From Billgrantia pellis (GTDB lineage: Bacteria; Pseudomonadota; Gammaproteobacteria; Pseudomonadales; Halomonadaceae), in assembly GCF_008297955.1 (NCBI RefSeq), contig NZ_VTPY01000007.1, positions 1 through 64,000 of the forward strand: 64,000 nucleotides of DNA, given 5' to 3'. This document shows, in pieces, positions 15,631 through 23,691 of this stretch (its first letter is position 1; every line of letters starts with the position of its first letter). Position numbers and translations under genes: made by a program. The notes beneath the pieces are model-generated. The model was not told where the DNA came from, did no database searches, and saw only the letters and a list, made by a program, of their open reading frames with translations.

Positions 15631-17970
15631 ATGACATCCGTATCCCACCGTACCCGGGCCGGCGGCTGCCCCTTCCACACCGCCGGGCGCGCGGCGAGCT
15701 CGCCCACCGGCTGCCCCGTATCGAGCGAGGCCGCTACCTTCGATCCCTTCGACGCGCCCTACCAGCTCGATCCCGCCGAGGCGTTGCGCTGGTCGCGCGA
15801 GCAGGAGCCGGTGTTCTACAGCCCCAAGCTGGGTTACTGGGTGGTGAGCCGCTACGACGACATCAAGGCGATCTTTCGCGACAACCTCACCTTCTCGCCG
15901 TCGATTGCGCTGGAAAAGATCACACCGCCCAGCGACGAGGCGCTGGCGGTGCTCAAGCGTTACGACTACGGCATGAACCGCACCCTGGTGAACGAGGATG
16001 AGCCGGCTCACATGGCCCGGCGTCGCGAGCTGCTCGATGCTTTCACCCCCGAGGCGCTGGAAGCCCACGCGCCGATGGTGCGCCGCCTGGTGCGCGATAA
16101 GCTCGATGCCATCATCGACCGTGGCCGCGCCGACCTGGTCGCCGAGATGTTCTGGGAAGTGCCGCTCACCGTCGCGCTCCACTTCCTCGGCGTGCCCGAG
16201 GAGGACATGGAGCAACTGCGCCGCTTCTCGGTGGCCCATACCCTCAATACCTGGGGGCGCCCCTCGCCCGAACAGCAGGTCGAGGTGGCCGAGGGGGTGG
16301 GCAAGTTCTGGCAGTACTCCGGTCAGGTGCTGGCAAAGATGCAGGCCCAGCCTCATGGCCACGGCTGGATGTACGACATGATCGAGAAGAACCGGCAAAA
16401 GCCGGACGTGGTCACCGACAACTACCTGCACTCGATGATGATGGCGATCATCGTCGCCGCTCACGAAACCACCGCGCTGGCCACCGCCAACGCCTTTCGC
16501 CAGCTGCTTTCGCGCCCGGCGGTATGGGCCGAGCTGTGCGAGAACCCCGAATTGATCCCAGCGGCGGCCGAGGAGTGCCTGCGCCACTCCGGCTCGGTGG
16601 TGGCATGGCGACGCATCGCCACACGCGATGTCGAGGTGGGCGGCGTCACTCTACCCGAAGGCGGCAAGATCCTGATGGTCACCGCTTCGGCCAATCACGA
16701 TCCGAGCCACTTCGAAAATCCCGATGAACTCGACATCTATCGCGACAACGCCGTCGATCACCTGACCTTCGGTTATGGCAGCCACCAGTGCATGGGCAAG
16801 AACCTGGGGCGCATGGAGATGCGCATCTTCCTCGAGGAGTTCACCCGCCGTCTGCCGCATCTCGAACTCGAGGAGCAGGCGTTCACCTTCCTGCCCAATA
16901 CCTCCTTTCGTGGTCCGGAAGCGGTATGGGTGCGCTGGGACCCGGCGAGCAACCCCGAGCGGCGAGACCCGTCGGTGCGCACCGCGCAGCGCGACTTTCC
17001 GGTGGGCGCGCCGGAGGCGCGTGCCATCGTGCGCCGCGTCACGGTCGCTGAGGCCCGACCCGAGGCCGAAGGCGTGCTCGGCGTGACCCTGACCGACCCT
17101 GCCGGGCGCGCGCTGCCCGCCTGGACGCCGGGCTCGCACCTCGACGTGGTGCTGCCCACCGGCGAGGCGCGCAAGTACTCGCTGTGCGGGCCGGCGGATT
17201 CCGGTGACTGGCGCATCGCCGTGCTGCGCGAGGAAGCGGGTCGCGGCGGCTCGCGCTGGGTGCACGAGGCGGTGCGAGAGGGCATCGAGCTGCGCGTGCG
17301 CGGCCCCAAGAACCACTTCCGTCTCGATGAATCGGCAGGGCATCATGTGCTGGTCGCCGGCGGCATCGGCATCACCCCGATCATTGCCATGGCCGATCGC
17401 CTCAGACGGCTGGGCAAGTCCTTTGAACTCCACTATGCGGGGCGTTCGCGCCGCAGCATGGCGTTCGTCGAGCGCCTGGAGCGCGATCATGGCGAGGCGC
17501 TTCGCCTCTACCCCAAGGACGAGGGGCGCCGGCTCGATCTGGCCGAACTGCTCGCCGAGCCGAGCGAAGGCACGCTGCTCTACGCCTGCGGCCCGGAGCG
17601 CCTGCTCGCGGCGCTCGAGGCCGGCACCGCCCACTGGCCGGAGGGCAGCCTGCATGTGGAGCACTTCAGCGCCGAGGGCGCATTGCTGGATCCAAGCAGA
17701 GAGCACGCTTTCGAGGTGGAGCTCGCCGACTCCGAGCTCGTGGTCGAGGTGGCCGCGGATCGCACCCTGCTGCAGACCCTGCGTGCCGCCGGCGTCGATG
17801 TGCCCAGCGACTGTGAGGAGGGCCTGTGCGGCTCCTGCCAGGTCGAGGTGATCGAAGGCGAGATCGATCATCGCGACAAGGTGCTCACCGCCGCCGAGCG
17901 CGCCGGCCAGGATCGGCTGATGAGCTGTTGCTCGCGGGCCAAGGGCAAGAAGCTGGTGCTAGCCCTCTGA
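15631..17970 (+). CDS. Self-sufficient cytochrome P450 (CYP116B-type P450-reductase-ferredoxin fusion)
   Basis: The 779-residue protein is a complete monooxygenase in one chain. The P450 domain (about 30-445) has the I-helix AAHETT with E279/T280 and the haem loop FGYGSHQCMG with ligand C387. An FMN/NADH phthalate-dioxygenase-reductase-like domain (about 465-685) shows RKYSLCG and GGIGITPIIAM. A plant-type [2Fe-2S] domain (about 690-779) has C728, C733, C736 and C766 or C767. This order defines class VII P450s such as P450RhF. GGGAG precedes ATG 15631. Its orphan TRAP binding-protein neighbour suggests an organic-acid or aromatic substrate; the substrate itself is not deducible. Confidence 0.95.
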   Translation: MTSVSHRTRAGGCPFHTAGRAASSPTGCPVSSEAATFDPFDAPYQLDPAEALRWSREQEPVFYSPKLGYWVVSRYDDIKAIFRDNLTFSPSIALEKITPPSDEALAVLKRYDYGMNRTLVNEDEPAHMARRRELLDAFTPEALEAHAPMVRRLVRDKLDAIIDRGRADLVAEMFWEVPLTVALHFLGVPEEDMEQLRRFSVAHTLNTWGRPSPEQQVEVAEGVGKFWQYSGQVLAKMQAQPHGHGWMYDMIEKNRQKPDVVTDNYLHSMMMAIIVAAHETTALATANAFRQLLSRPAVWAELCENPELIPAAAEECLRHSGSVVAWRRIATRDVEVGGVTLPEGGKILMVTASANHDPSHFENPDELDIYRDNAVDHLTFGYGSHQCMGKNLGRMEMRIFLEEFTRRLPHLELEEQAFTFLPNTSFRGPEAVWVRWDPASNPERRDPSVRTAQRDFPVGAPEARAIVRRVTVAEARPEAEGVLGVTLTDPAGRALPAWTPGSHLDVVLPTGEARKYSLCGPADSGDWRIAVLREEAGRGGSRWVHEAVREGIELRVRGPKNHFRLDESAGHHVLVAGGIGITPIIAMADRLRRLGKSFELHYAGRSRRSMAFVERLERDHGEALRLYPKDEGRRLDLAELLAEPSEGTLLYACGPERLLAALEAGTAHWPEGSLHVEHFSAEGALLDPSREHAFEVELADSELVVEVAADRTLLQTLRAAGVDVPSDCEEGLCGSCQVEVIEGEIDHRDKVLTAAERAGQDRLMSCCSRAKGKKLVLAL

Positions 17971-18033
17971 TCACCCACCACAACGAGAAAGACGTACGCC
18001 AACCCTGACAACCGGGACTCATGAGGAACGACA

Positions 18034-19095
18034 ATGAAAATGCACAAGTTCGCGACACTGACCACGCTTGCCGCGCTCTCCTTCGGCGCCTTCCAGGGGG
18101 CCGCGGCCACCGAGCTGACGATCAGCACCTGGGCGGGCCCCAACCACGGTGTCAACACCATCGTCTGGCCGACCTGGGGCAAATGGGTGGAAGAGGCCAC
18201 CGACGGGCGGGTTACCGTCAACGTGGTACACGACATGGGGCCGCCCAACGCCCAGATGGAGCTGATCGCCGACGGCGTGGCCGATGTCACCTGGCTGTTC
18301 CATGGCCTGATGCCGGGACGCTTCGAGCTGACCAAGCTGCCCGAACTGCCCACCTTCGAGAATTTTTCTTCCGAGGCCGCCTCGGTCGCCTACTGGCGCA
18401 CCCATAACGCGTACTTTGCCGATGCCGGCGAGCATCGTGGCGTCGAAGTGATCGGCGTGGGCGTGCACGGCCCCGGGTCGCTGTTTCTCGACGAGTCGAT
18501 CGACAGCCTCGAGGATCTCGATGGCAAGCGCGTGCGCATCGGTGGCGGAGTGATGTCCGATATCTCCCAGGCGCTGGCGCTCACCGGCGTGGCGCTGCCG
18601 CCGGCCAGTACCTACGAGGCCGCGACGCAAGGCGTCATCGACGGGGCCATGCTCACGCTGGAAGGGCTCAAGAGCTTCCGCCTGGCCGAGGTGCTGCCTT
18701 ATACGGTGCAGATGCCGGGCGGGTTCTACCGCGGCAGTTTCTCGCTGGTGATCAATCCGGATACCTGGGCGTCGCTTCCCGAGGAGGACCGGGCGGCAAT
18801 CGAGGAGGTGTCGGGCGAGCGCCTCTCGCGTCTGTTCGGCTACATGATGGACGTGGTCGACGTGCGCGGCATCGAGTTTGCCGAGCAGCAAGGCAACACC
18901 TTTATCGACCTGCCCGCCGAGGAAGTCGAGCGCTTCCAGCAGATGGCAGCCGACTTGCCCGATACCTGGAAGGCCGCGGCGGAGCAGAAGGGCGTCGACG
19001 GTGAGGCGGCACACGCCTACTTCTTCGAGCAGCTCGATGTCGCCGAGGGCGAAGAGGGGCTCTCATCCGACGAGGTGATCGACCCCGAAGCCTGA
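18034..19095 (+). CDS. TRAP transporter substrate-binding protein DctP (orphan)
   Basis: The 353-residue periplasmic protein has a signal peptide (about 1-25, ending QGAAA) and a TRAP DctP fold: GPPNAQMELIADGVADVTWL, TKLPELPTFENFSSEAAS, RIGGGVMSDISQAL and GVIDGAMLTLEGLKSFR. It begins 63 bases after the P450 stop on the same strand with GAGG upstream, so it is probably cotranscribed with the P450. No DctQ or DctM gene is adjacent. Its closest visible relative in the window is the DctP at 44609-45664, which has its own DctQM. Export and high-affinity ligand capture are family knowledge; the ligand is unknown. Confidence 0.92.
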   Translation: MKMHKFATLTTLAALSFGAFQGAAATELTISTWAGPNHGVNTIVWPTWGKWVEEATDGRVTVNVVHDMGPPNAQMELIADGVADVTWLFHGLMPGRFELTKLPELPTFENFSSEAASVAYWRTHNAYFADAGEHRGVEVIGVGVHGPGSLFLDESIDSLEDLDGKRVRIGGGVMSDISQALALTGVALPPASTYEAATQGVIDGAMLTLEGLKSFRLAEVLPYTVQMPGGFYRGSFSLVINPDTWASLPEEDRAAIEEVSGERLSRLFGYMMDVVDVRGIEFAEQQGNTFIDLPAEEVERFQQMAADLPDTWKAAAEQKGVDGEAAHAYFFEQLDVAEGEEGLSSDEVIDPEA

Positions 19096-19186
19096 TCGAC
19101 CCTGCTTGAACGACCTGCGAGCGCGGCCTGGCCGCGCTCGCTTGCGTTGGGAGCGCGTCGAGTTTTTTGTTGCAAACGCAACTAAT

Positions 19187-19200
19187 TTGACCCGGATCAA
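19187..19200 (+). promoter_or_regulatory. FNR/ANR-type box before the Cys-rich DUF6455 gene
   Basis: TTGACCCGGATCAA matches the FNR/ANR consensus TTGAT-N4-ATCAA at nine of ten positions. Its centre (19193.5) lies about 41 bases before the expected transcript start if GATACT at 19223-19228 is the -10 element, the spacing of class II FNR-activated promoters. Confidence 0.65.
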
Positions 19201-19222
19201 TGCCCGCCCACGGCCAGGCCGC

Positions 19223-19228
19223 GATACT
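19223..19228 (+). promoter_or_regulatory. Putative -10 element of the FNR-type promoter
   Basis: GATACT lies where a -10 hexamer should be relative to the FNR-type box at 19187-19200, predicting a transcript start near 19235 and a short leader before GTG 19259. Confidence 0.4.
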
Positions 19229-19258
19229 GAAGCAAAGCCAAGTCAAGGAGCCGCTGCC

Positions 19259-19693
19259 GTGATCCACGCCTCGACCCATTCACGCCGTACCTGGTGGGAG
19301 CGCCTCAGCGAGCGCTGTTACCGGGCCTCCATGCCGCAGCTGGTTCGCGACATGGCGCGTGAATCCCCTCACCTCTTCGACGAGCTGCTCCGTGACCTTG
19401 AGGCGCCGCTGGAAGCGGTCTTCGAACAAGCCGTCGCCCATCGGTTGGGAGAAGGCGGCTATCCCGCTTTCATGCCCGCCGAGACCCTGATGCCCGTAAT
19501 GGCGCAACGCCTCGGCATGACCGAGGCGAGCCTGTTTGAGGCGCACGCTGATGCCGAGCTTCGGGCGACCTGCAATCGCTGTCCGGCCGTGGGCCGCTGC
19601 TGGCGCGCCCTGCGCCACGGCATTGAGGCGGATGAGTGTCGCGGCTTCTGCCCCAACGCCGAAGCGCTGGCGCGCGAGCAGCTTGCCTGCTGA
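19259..19693 (+). CDS. DUF6455-like cysteine-cluster protein
   Basis: The 144-residue protein starts at GTG 19259, supported by AAGGAG at 19245-19250. The C-terminal region has an ordered cysteine set C105-x2-C108-x5-C114-x12-C127-x3-C131 plus C144, with the ending CPNAEAL that I associate with DUF6455. The spacing would suit a metal or Fe-S site. It is preceded by an FNR/ANR-type box, so expression probably rises when oxygen is low. Function is unknown. An in-frame extension to 19106 would run through the promoter and is rejected. Confidence 0.75.
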   Translation: MIHASTHSRRTWWERLSERCYRASMPQLVRDMARESPHLFDELLRDLEAPLEAVFEQAVAHRLGEGGYPAFMPAETLMPVMAQRLGMTEASLFEAHADAELRATCNRCPAVGRCWRALRHGIEADECRGFCPNAEALAREQLAC

Positions 19694-19749
19694 GACGAAA
19701 CGCGGCGTCCAGCATCGTCACGATGAGCGCAGTTGCCGTCAGCGTACTC

Positions 19750-19773
19750 GAACGCCGGTCGAAGCCGGCGTTC
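19750..19773. terminator. Possible bidirectional terminator hairpin
   Basis: A perfect 9-bp stem GAACGCCGG/CCGGCGTTC with a 6-base loop lies between two convergent genes (ends at 19693 and 19811). No strong T-run flanks it. Confidence 0.45.
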
Positions 19774-19810
19774 TGGGCTTACGCCGATGATGGTTTCGCC
19801 GGCGTCGCCC

Positions 19811-21172
19811 CTAGCTCTTCAAGGCGTCGAGTACCGCTGTCCGGGACGCCTGCTCGCGCTTGGCATAGAGGGCCAGTTCATCGATCACGCTGCCGCCCAG
19901 CGCCGTTTCGAAGGCGTCGCGGTTGGCGTTGCCGGCGTAGGCTTCGCTCCGGCCGTCGCCGAGGTTCGACTGGAAGATGCCCGCTGCGCTTACCGGAAGG
20001 AAGTCCTCGTAGGTAATCGGCCGCGCCTCGACCAGACCGCGCTCGACGAGGGCTTCAATGTCGCGCTCGGCGACCCTGCCGGCTGCACGACCGGCATCGG
20101 TCAAGGTGTATTCGAAGAACGCCAGACCGCGACGGCGCAGCTCGGCTTCGTCGTCAGGGAAGTCGCGGAACACCTCGGTCAGGACACGCTGATGCTCGGC
20201 GTTGTCCAGCTCGGCGGTACGTCGGCGCGACGCCTTGAGCAGTTGGTCGTAGAGCTCGCGCCCCGCCGGGGTCAGGGCCGCTCCACGCTGCTCGATTTCA
20301 CCGAAGCGGGCGGTGTGGGTTCCCTGGCGTTCGCCGGCGAACAGGATCGACTCCTCCAGCGCCTTGAAGCTGGTCTGGCGCAGGAGAATCGGACAGCGGC
20401 GACGCGGCGGTCCTTCGATGACCGCCTTGGGGCTCATCCCCGCCTGAGGCATGCGGCGTTGCACCTCGTCGATGTCCAGCGTCCGCGGCGTCAGGTGATT
20501 GATATGGGGCCCACGGAAGCAGACGACATCGGCGATCAGACGGTGCTCGGCATGCAGCGCCTCATAGGTGTCCAGATCCACCGTGGCGTCGCGGTGCCAA
20601 CGGAAGGTCTCCAGCGCCTCGCTCACGAAGCGCTCGGCCTGGTCGCTGGTGAGGCCGCCTTGCGATTCGCTCGCGGCGATCAGCTCACGTGCGCCGTCGG
20701 TGAAGATATCGCGCTCGGCGAGTATCCCCGCGGCCCGCTCGCGAAGCGTGTCGCTCTCGATCAGCTCCAGCCGCAGCAATGAAGTGAAGACCCGAAAGGG
20801 ATTGCGGGCCAAAGCCTCGTCATCAACGGGGCGGAAGGCCGTGGAGTGAACCGGCACCCCAGCCTCGGAGAGGTCGTAGTACCCCACCGGATGCATGCCC
20901 ATCACGGCGAAGAGGCGGCGCAGCATGGCCAGCTCCGCGGCGTTACCGACGCGGATGGCGCCATGCCGCTCGACGCCGAGACGATCCAGCTCGCCGTGAA
21001 TGGCGAGTCGTTCGGCGAGCGCCGGGTCACGCTCGAGAGTCTCCCGATTTACCTGCTCGACCAGCTCAAGCAGGGTTTCGTACTGCGGCACCTCGGCCTG
21101 GTACATGGCCGACATGGCCTTGGAAAAACGATCGCGTATCTCGTTCGGCGAAACGAACGTCTGGCGATTCAT
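19811..21172 (-). CDS. hglS: 2-oxoadipate dioxygenase/decarboxylase (HglS, DUF1338)
   Basis: The 453-residue protein belongs to the DUF1338 family whose Pseudomonas putida member HglS converts 2-oxoadipate to 2-hydroxyglutarate with O2, releasing CO2, in lysine catabolism. From memory of that work the Fe(II) ligands are H70, H226 and E294 with R74 binding substrate; this protein has His, His, Glu and Arg at exactly those numbers (VERH70, INH226, EIE294, R74). Upstream on the same strand is an aminotransferase that could supply 2-oxoadipate, and amaB lies beyond. That context supports the same pathway step. Confidence 0.9.
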   Translation of the reverse strand: MNRQTFVSPNEIRDRFSKAMSAMYQAEVPQYETLLELVEQVNRETLERDPALAERLAIHGELDRLGVERHGAIRVGNAAELAMLRRLFAVMGMHPVGYYDLSEAGVPVHSTAFRPVDDEALARNPFRVFTSLLRLELIESDTLRERAAGILAERDIFTDGARELIAASESQGGLTSDQAERFVSEALETFRWHRDATVDLDTYEALHAEHRLIADVVCFRGPHINHLTPRTLDIDEVQRRMPQAGMSPKAVIEGPPRRRCPILLRQTSFKALEESILFAGERQGTHTARFGEIEQRGAALTPAGRELYDQLLKASRRRTAELDNAEHQRVLTEVFRDFPDDEAELRRRGLAFFEYTLTDAGRAAGRVAERDIEALVERGLVEARPITYEDFLPVSAAGIFQSNLGDGRSEAYAGNANRDAFETALGGSVIDELALYAKREQASRTAVLDALKS

Positions 21173-21273
21173 GAATCGTGCCTCCTTGGGGGGCTGTCAA
21201 TGTATGGGGCTCGGGCGTTCGCCACTCGTGGCTCGCGCGTGATGAGGAAGCTCGGCGCCTGGCAACGATGCGA

Positions 21274-22527
21274 TCAGGGGGGCAGCGTGCCAAGGGCTCG
21301 CTCGAGCCGATCCAATCCTTCCTTCAATACCTCGAGTTCCGTCGTCAGCGGGGGCAGCAGGCGCAACACGTTGCGCCGGCGACCGCTGGGCATCAGCAGC
21401 ACGCCCGCCTCCCTCCCGGCACGCAACAGGGCGGCCAGGTGCTCGCTGCCGCTGGCATTGGCGGTGTCCTCGAAGAGTATGCCGCGCATGGCGCCGATGC
21501 CGGTCATCTTTCCCAGCATCGGGAAACGCCCCGAATCCCGCCAGCGACGGTGGGTCTCGAGCAGCAGCGCTTCCTGGCGCCCGGCCCAGTGGCGCAAATT
21601 GTCCTCGCTCATCGTGTCCATGACCACCCGCGCCGCGGCGCAAGCCACCGCATTGCCCGAGTAGGTGCCGCCCAGGCCGCCCTTGGGCACGGCATTCATG
21701 AGTTCCGCCCTGCCGGCGACCGCCGCCAGCGGCAGGCCGGCCGCCATGCTCTTTCCCATCAGCAGCAGGTCGGGCTCGACTTCGAGATGCGAAAAGGCGA
21801 AACGGCGACCGGTACGACCGAAGCCGGATTGTATCTCATCGAAGATCAATACGATGCCGTGTCGATCGCACAGGGCCCGGAGACGCGCGGCGAAGTCGGC
21901 ACAGAGCAGGCGGAAGCCGCCTTCTCCCTGAACGGGCTCGACGATGATGCAGGCCACTTCGTCGGCGGGCGTCTCGACCTCGAACAGACGCGCCAGGGCC
22001 GCCATGGCCTGGTCGGCGTCAATGTCGCTGTCGCGGCTAGGAAAGGGGACGTGATGCACCGGCCCCGGGAGAGCGCCCAGGCGGTCCTTGTAGGGCTTCA
22101 CCTTGCCGTTGAGGTTGAGTGCGGCGAGTGTGCGTCCGTGAAAGCCGTCGTCGAAAGCGATGACTGTCTGGCGGCCGGTTGCGGCGCGTGCCACTTTGAG
22201 GGCGTTCTCGGTGGCCTCGGCCCCGCTGTTGGTCAGCATGCAGGCCAGCGGGTACGAGACCGGTACGAAGGCATCCAACGCCTTGGCCACTTCCAGGTAA
22301 CCGCGATGCGGCACGGCGTTGAAGGCGGAGTGCATCAGCCTTTCGACTTGCCCCTTGACCGCCTCGATCACGCTCGGGTGACCGTGACCCAGGTTGAGCA
22401 CGCCGATGCCGCCGACGAAGTCGACATAGTGCCTGCCCCGGTCATCCCAGACCTCGGCGTTGCGGCCGCGTTCGATGCAGATGGGGTGAACGATGCCCAG
22501 CGAGCCACTCACGTGTGAAAGATCCAT
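21274..22527 (-). CDS. Class III aminotransferase, probable 2-aminoadipate or lysine aminotransferase
   Basis: The 417-residue PLP enzyme has fold-type I class III motifs: GGIGVLNLGHGHP, TNSGAEATENALK, GFHGRTLAAL, D230 in LIFDEIQSGFGRTG and the Schiff-base lysine K259 in MGKSMAAGLPL. Such enzymes act on omega-amino groups of GABA, lysine or related amino acids. Between hglS and amaB the most economical role is 2-aminoadipate to 2-oxoadipate; lysine 6-aminotransferase is an alternative. ATG 22527 has AGGAA upstream; the extension to 22590 is not needed. Confidence 0.88.
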   Translation of the reverse strand: MDLSHVSGSLGIVHPICIERGRNAEVWDDRGRHYVDFVGGIGVLNLGHGHPSVIEAVKGQVERLMHSAFNAVPHRGYLEVAKALDAFVPVSYPLACMLTNSGAEATENALKVARAATGRQTVIAFDDGFHGRTLAALNLNGKVKPYKDRLGALPGPVHHVPFPSRDSDIDADQAMAALARLFEVETPADEVACIIVEPVQGEGGFRLLCADFAARLRALCDRHGIVLIFDEIQSGFGRTGRRFAFSHLEVEPDLLLMGKSMAAGLPLAAVAGRAELMNAVPKGGLGGTYSGNAVACAAARVVMDTMSEDNLRHWAGRQEALLLETHRRWRDSGRFPMLGKMTGIGAMRGILFEDTANASGSEHLAALLRAGREAGVLLMPSGRRRNVLRLLPPLTTELEVLKEGLDRLERALGTLPP

Positions 22528-22605
22528 GTCGCGTTCCTGTTCGATGCCGGAATGAGGAGCATCTGAACAGAGCCGGCGAAAACCCATCAAACGAAAAAAA
22601 GCGAG

Positions 22606-23574
22606 TCAACCATTCCAAAAATTCCGGTAAGTGTCGGCAGCCGACAACGTATCGGTGCGCGCTCCGCTTCCCTCGGTGCCGGACGATTCGCCGAGTCGCT
22701 CAAGGATCCATTCGATGAAGCCCTTGACCTTGCCCACTTCGCCCTTGTGCTCGGAATAGGCCAGGTAATAGGCATCTCGGCTGGTCAGGGAGAAGGCCCA
22801 TGGGATGATCAACTGGCCCGCCTGAAGCTCCTCCTCGGCCAGGAAGCGCGGAACCAGGGCCACGCCGCAGCCTGCCCGGGCGGCCTGGAGCGACATGTAG
22901 AACGTATCGAATCGCGGGCCGTGATAGCTGTGCTCGGTGTAAGTTCCCTGGGCGGCAAACCAGTCATGCCAGGCTTCCGGGCGGGTTGCGCTCTGCAGCA
23001 GCACCAGGCGCGTCAGAGCCAGGGGGTCGGCAATGCCCCCTTCCGGCATTACGCCAGGCGCACAGACCGGCACCATCTCCTCGTCGAGCAGCTTGATGCA
23101 CTCCGCCTTCGGCCAGGCACCGTGACCGAAGAAGAAGGCGACGTCGACGTGATCTTCTTCGAGATCGAACGGCTCCACCCGGTTGCTGATGTTCAGGTAG
23201 ACATTGGGATGGCGAAAGCGAAAGCCGTTGAGTCGCGGGATCAGCCAGCGGGCGCCAAAGGTCGGCAGCGTGGTGACATGGAGTACTTCGCTCTGGCCGC
23301 CGTAGGACTGCATGTAGCGCGTCGACATCTCGACCTGCGCGAGGATCTTGCGCACCTCGGACAGGTAGAGCGATCCCTCAGGCGTGACCTGTAGTCGCTT
23401 GCGCACGCGGCGAAAGAGCGGGTGCTCCAGGATCGACTCGAGCTGGGCGACCTGCTTGCTGACGGCGCTTTGCGTCAGGCTCAGCTCAGCGGCGGCTCGA
23501 GTGAAGCTGAGGTGGCGGGCGGACGCCTCGAAGCACTGCATGGCGGTGAGGGTCGGCAAGTGGCGGCGGCTCAT
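22606..23574 (-). CDS. LysR-family regulator (GcvA-like) of the lysine cluster
   Basis: The 322-residue regulator has an N-terminal winged helix (HLSFTRAAAELSLTQSAVSKQ at about 20-40) and a periplasmic-binding-like effector domain (about 95-295, with LHVTTLPTFGARWLIPRL). GcvA-type LysR proteins often control amino-acid metabolism. It is divergent from amaB and codirectional with the aminotransferase and hglS genes, so it is well placed to control both sides of the 117-base gap. That gap contains AAACG-T-CGTTT at 23616-23626 as a possible half of its site. Confidence 0.88.
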   Translation of the reverse strand: MSRRHLPTLTAMQCFEASARHLSFTRAAAELSLTQSAVSKQVAQLESILEHPLFRRVRKRLQVTPEGSLYLSEVRKILAQVEMSTRYMQSYGGQSEVLHVTTLPTFGARWLIPRLNGFRFRHPNVYLNISNRVEPFDLEEDHVDVAFFFGHGAWPKAECIKLLDEEMVPVCAPGVMPEGGIADPLALTRLVLLQSATRPEAWHDWFAAQGTYTEHSYHGPRFDTFYMSLQAARAGCGVALVPRFLAEEELQAGQLIIPWAFSLTSRDAYYLAYSEHKGEVGKVKGFIEWILERLGESSGTEGSGARTDTLSAADTYRNFWNG

Positions 23575-23691
23575 CTCAGCCTCCTATCAGAAAAAAAGGA
23601 ATGACCTCCGTATAAAACGTCGTTTGAGGCGGGTCAACCGCCGCGGCAATACTGGACGTTACCCATACTGACAAGAAACAGTGGAGGAAGC

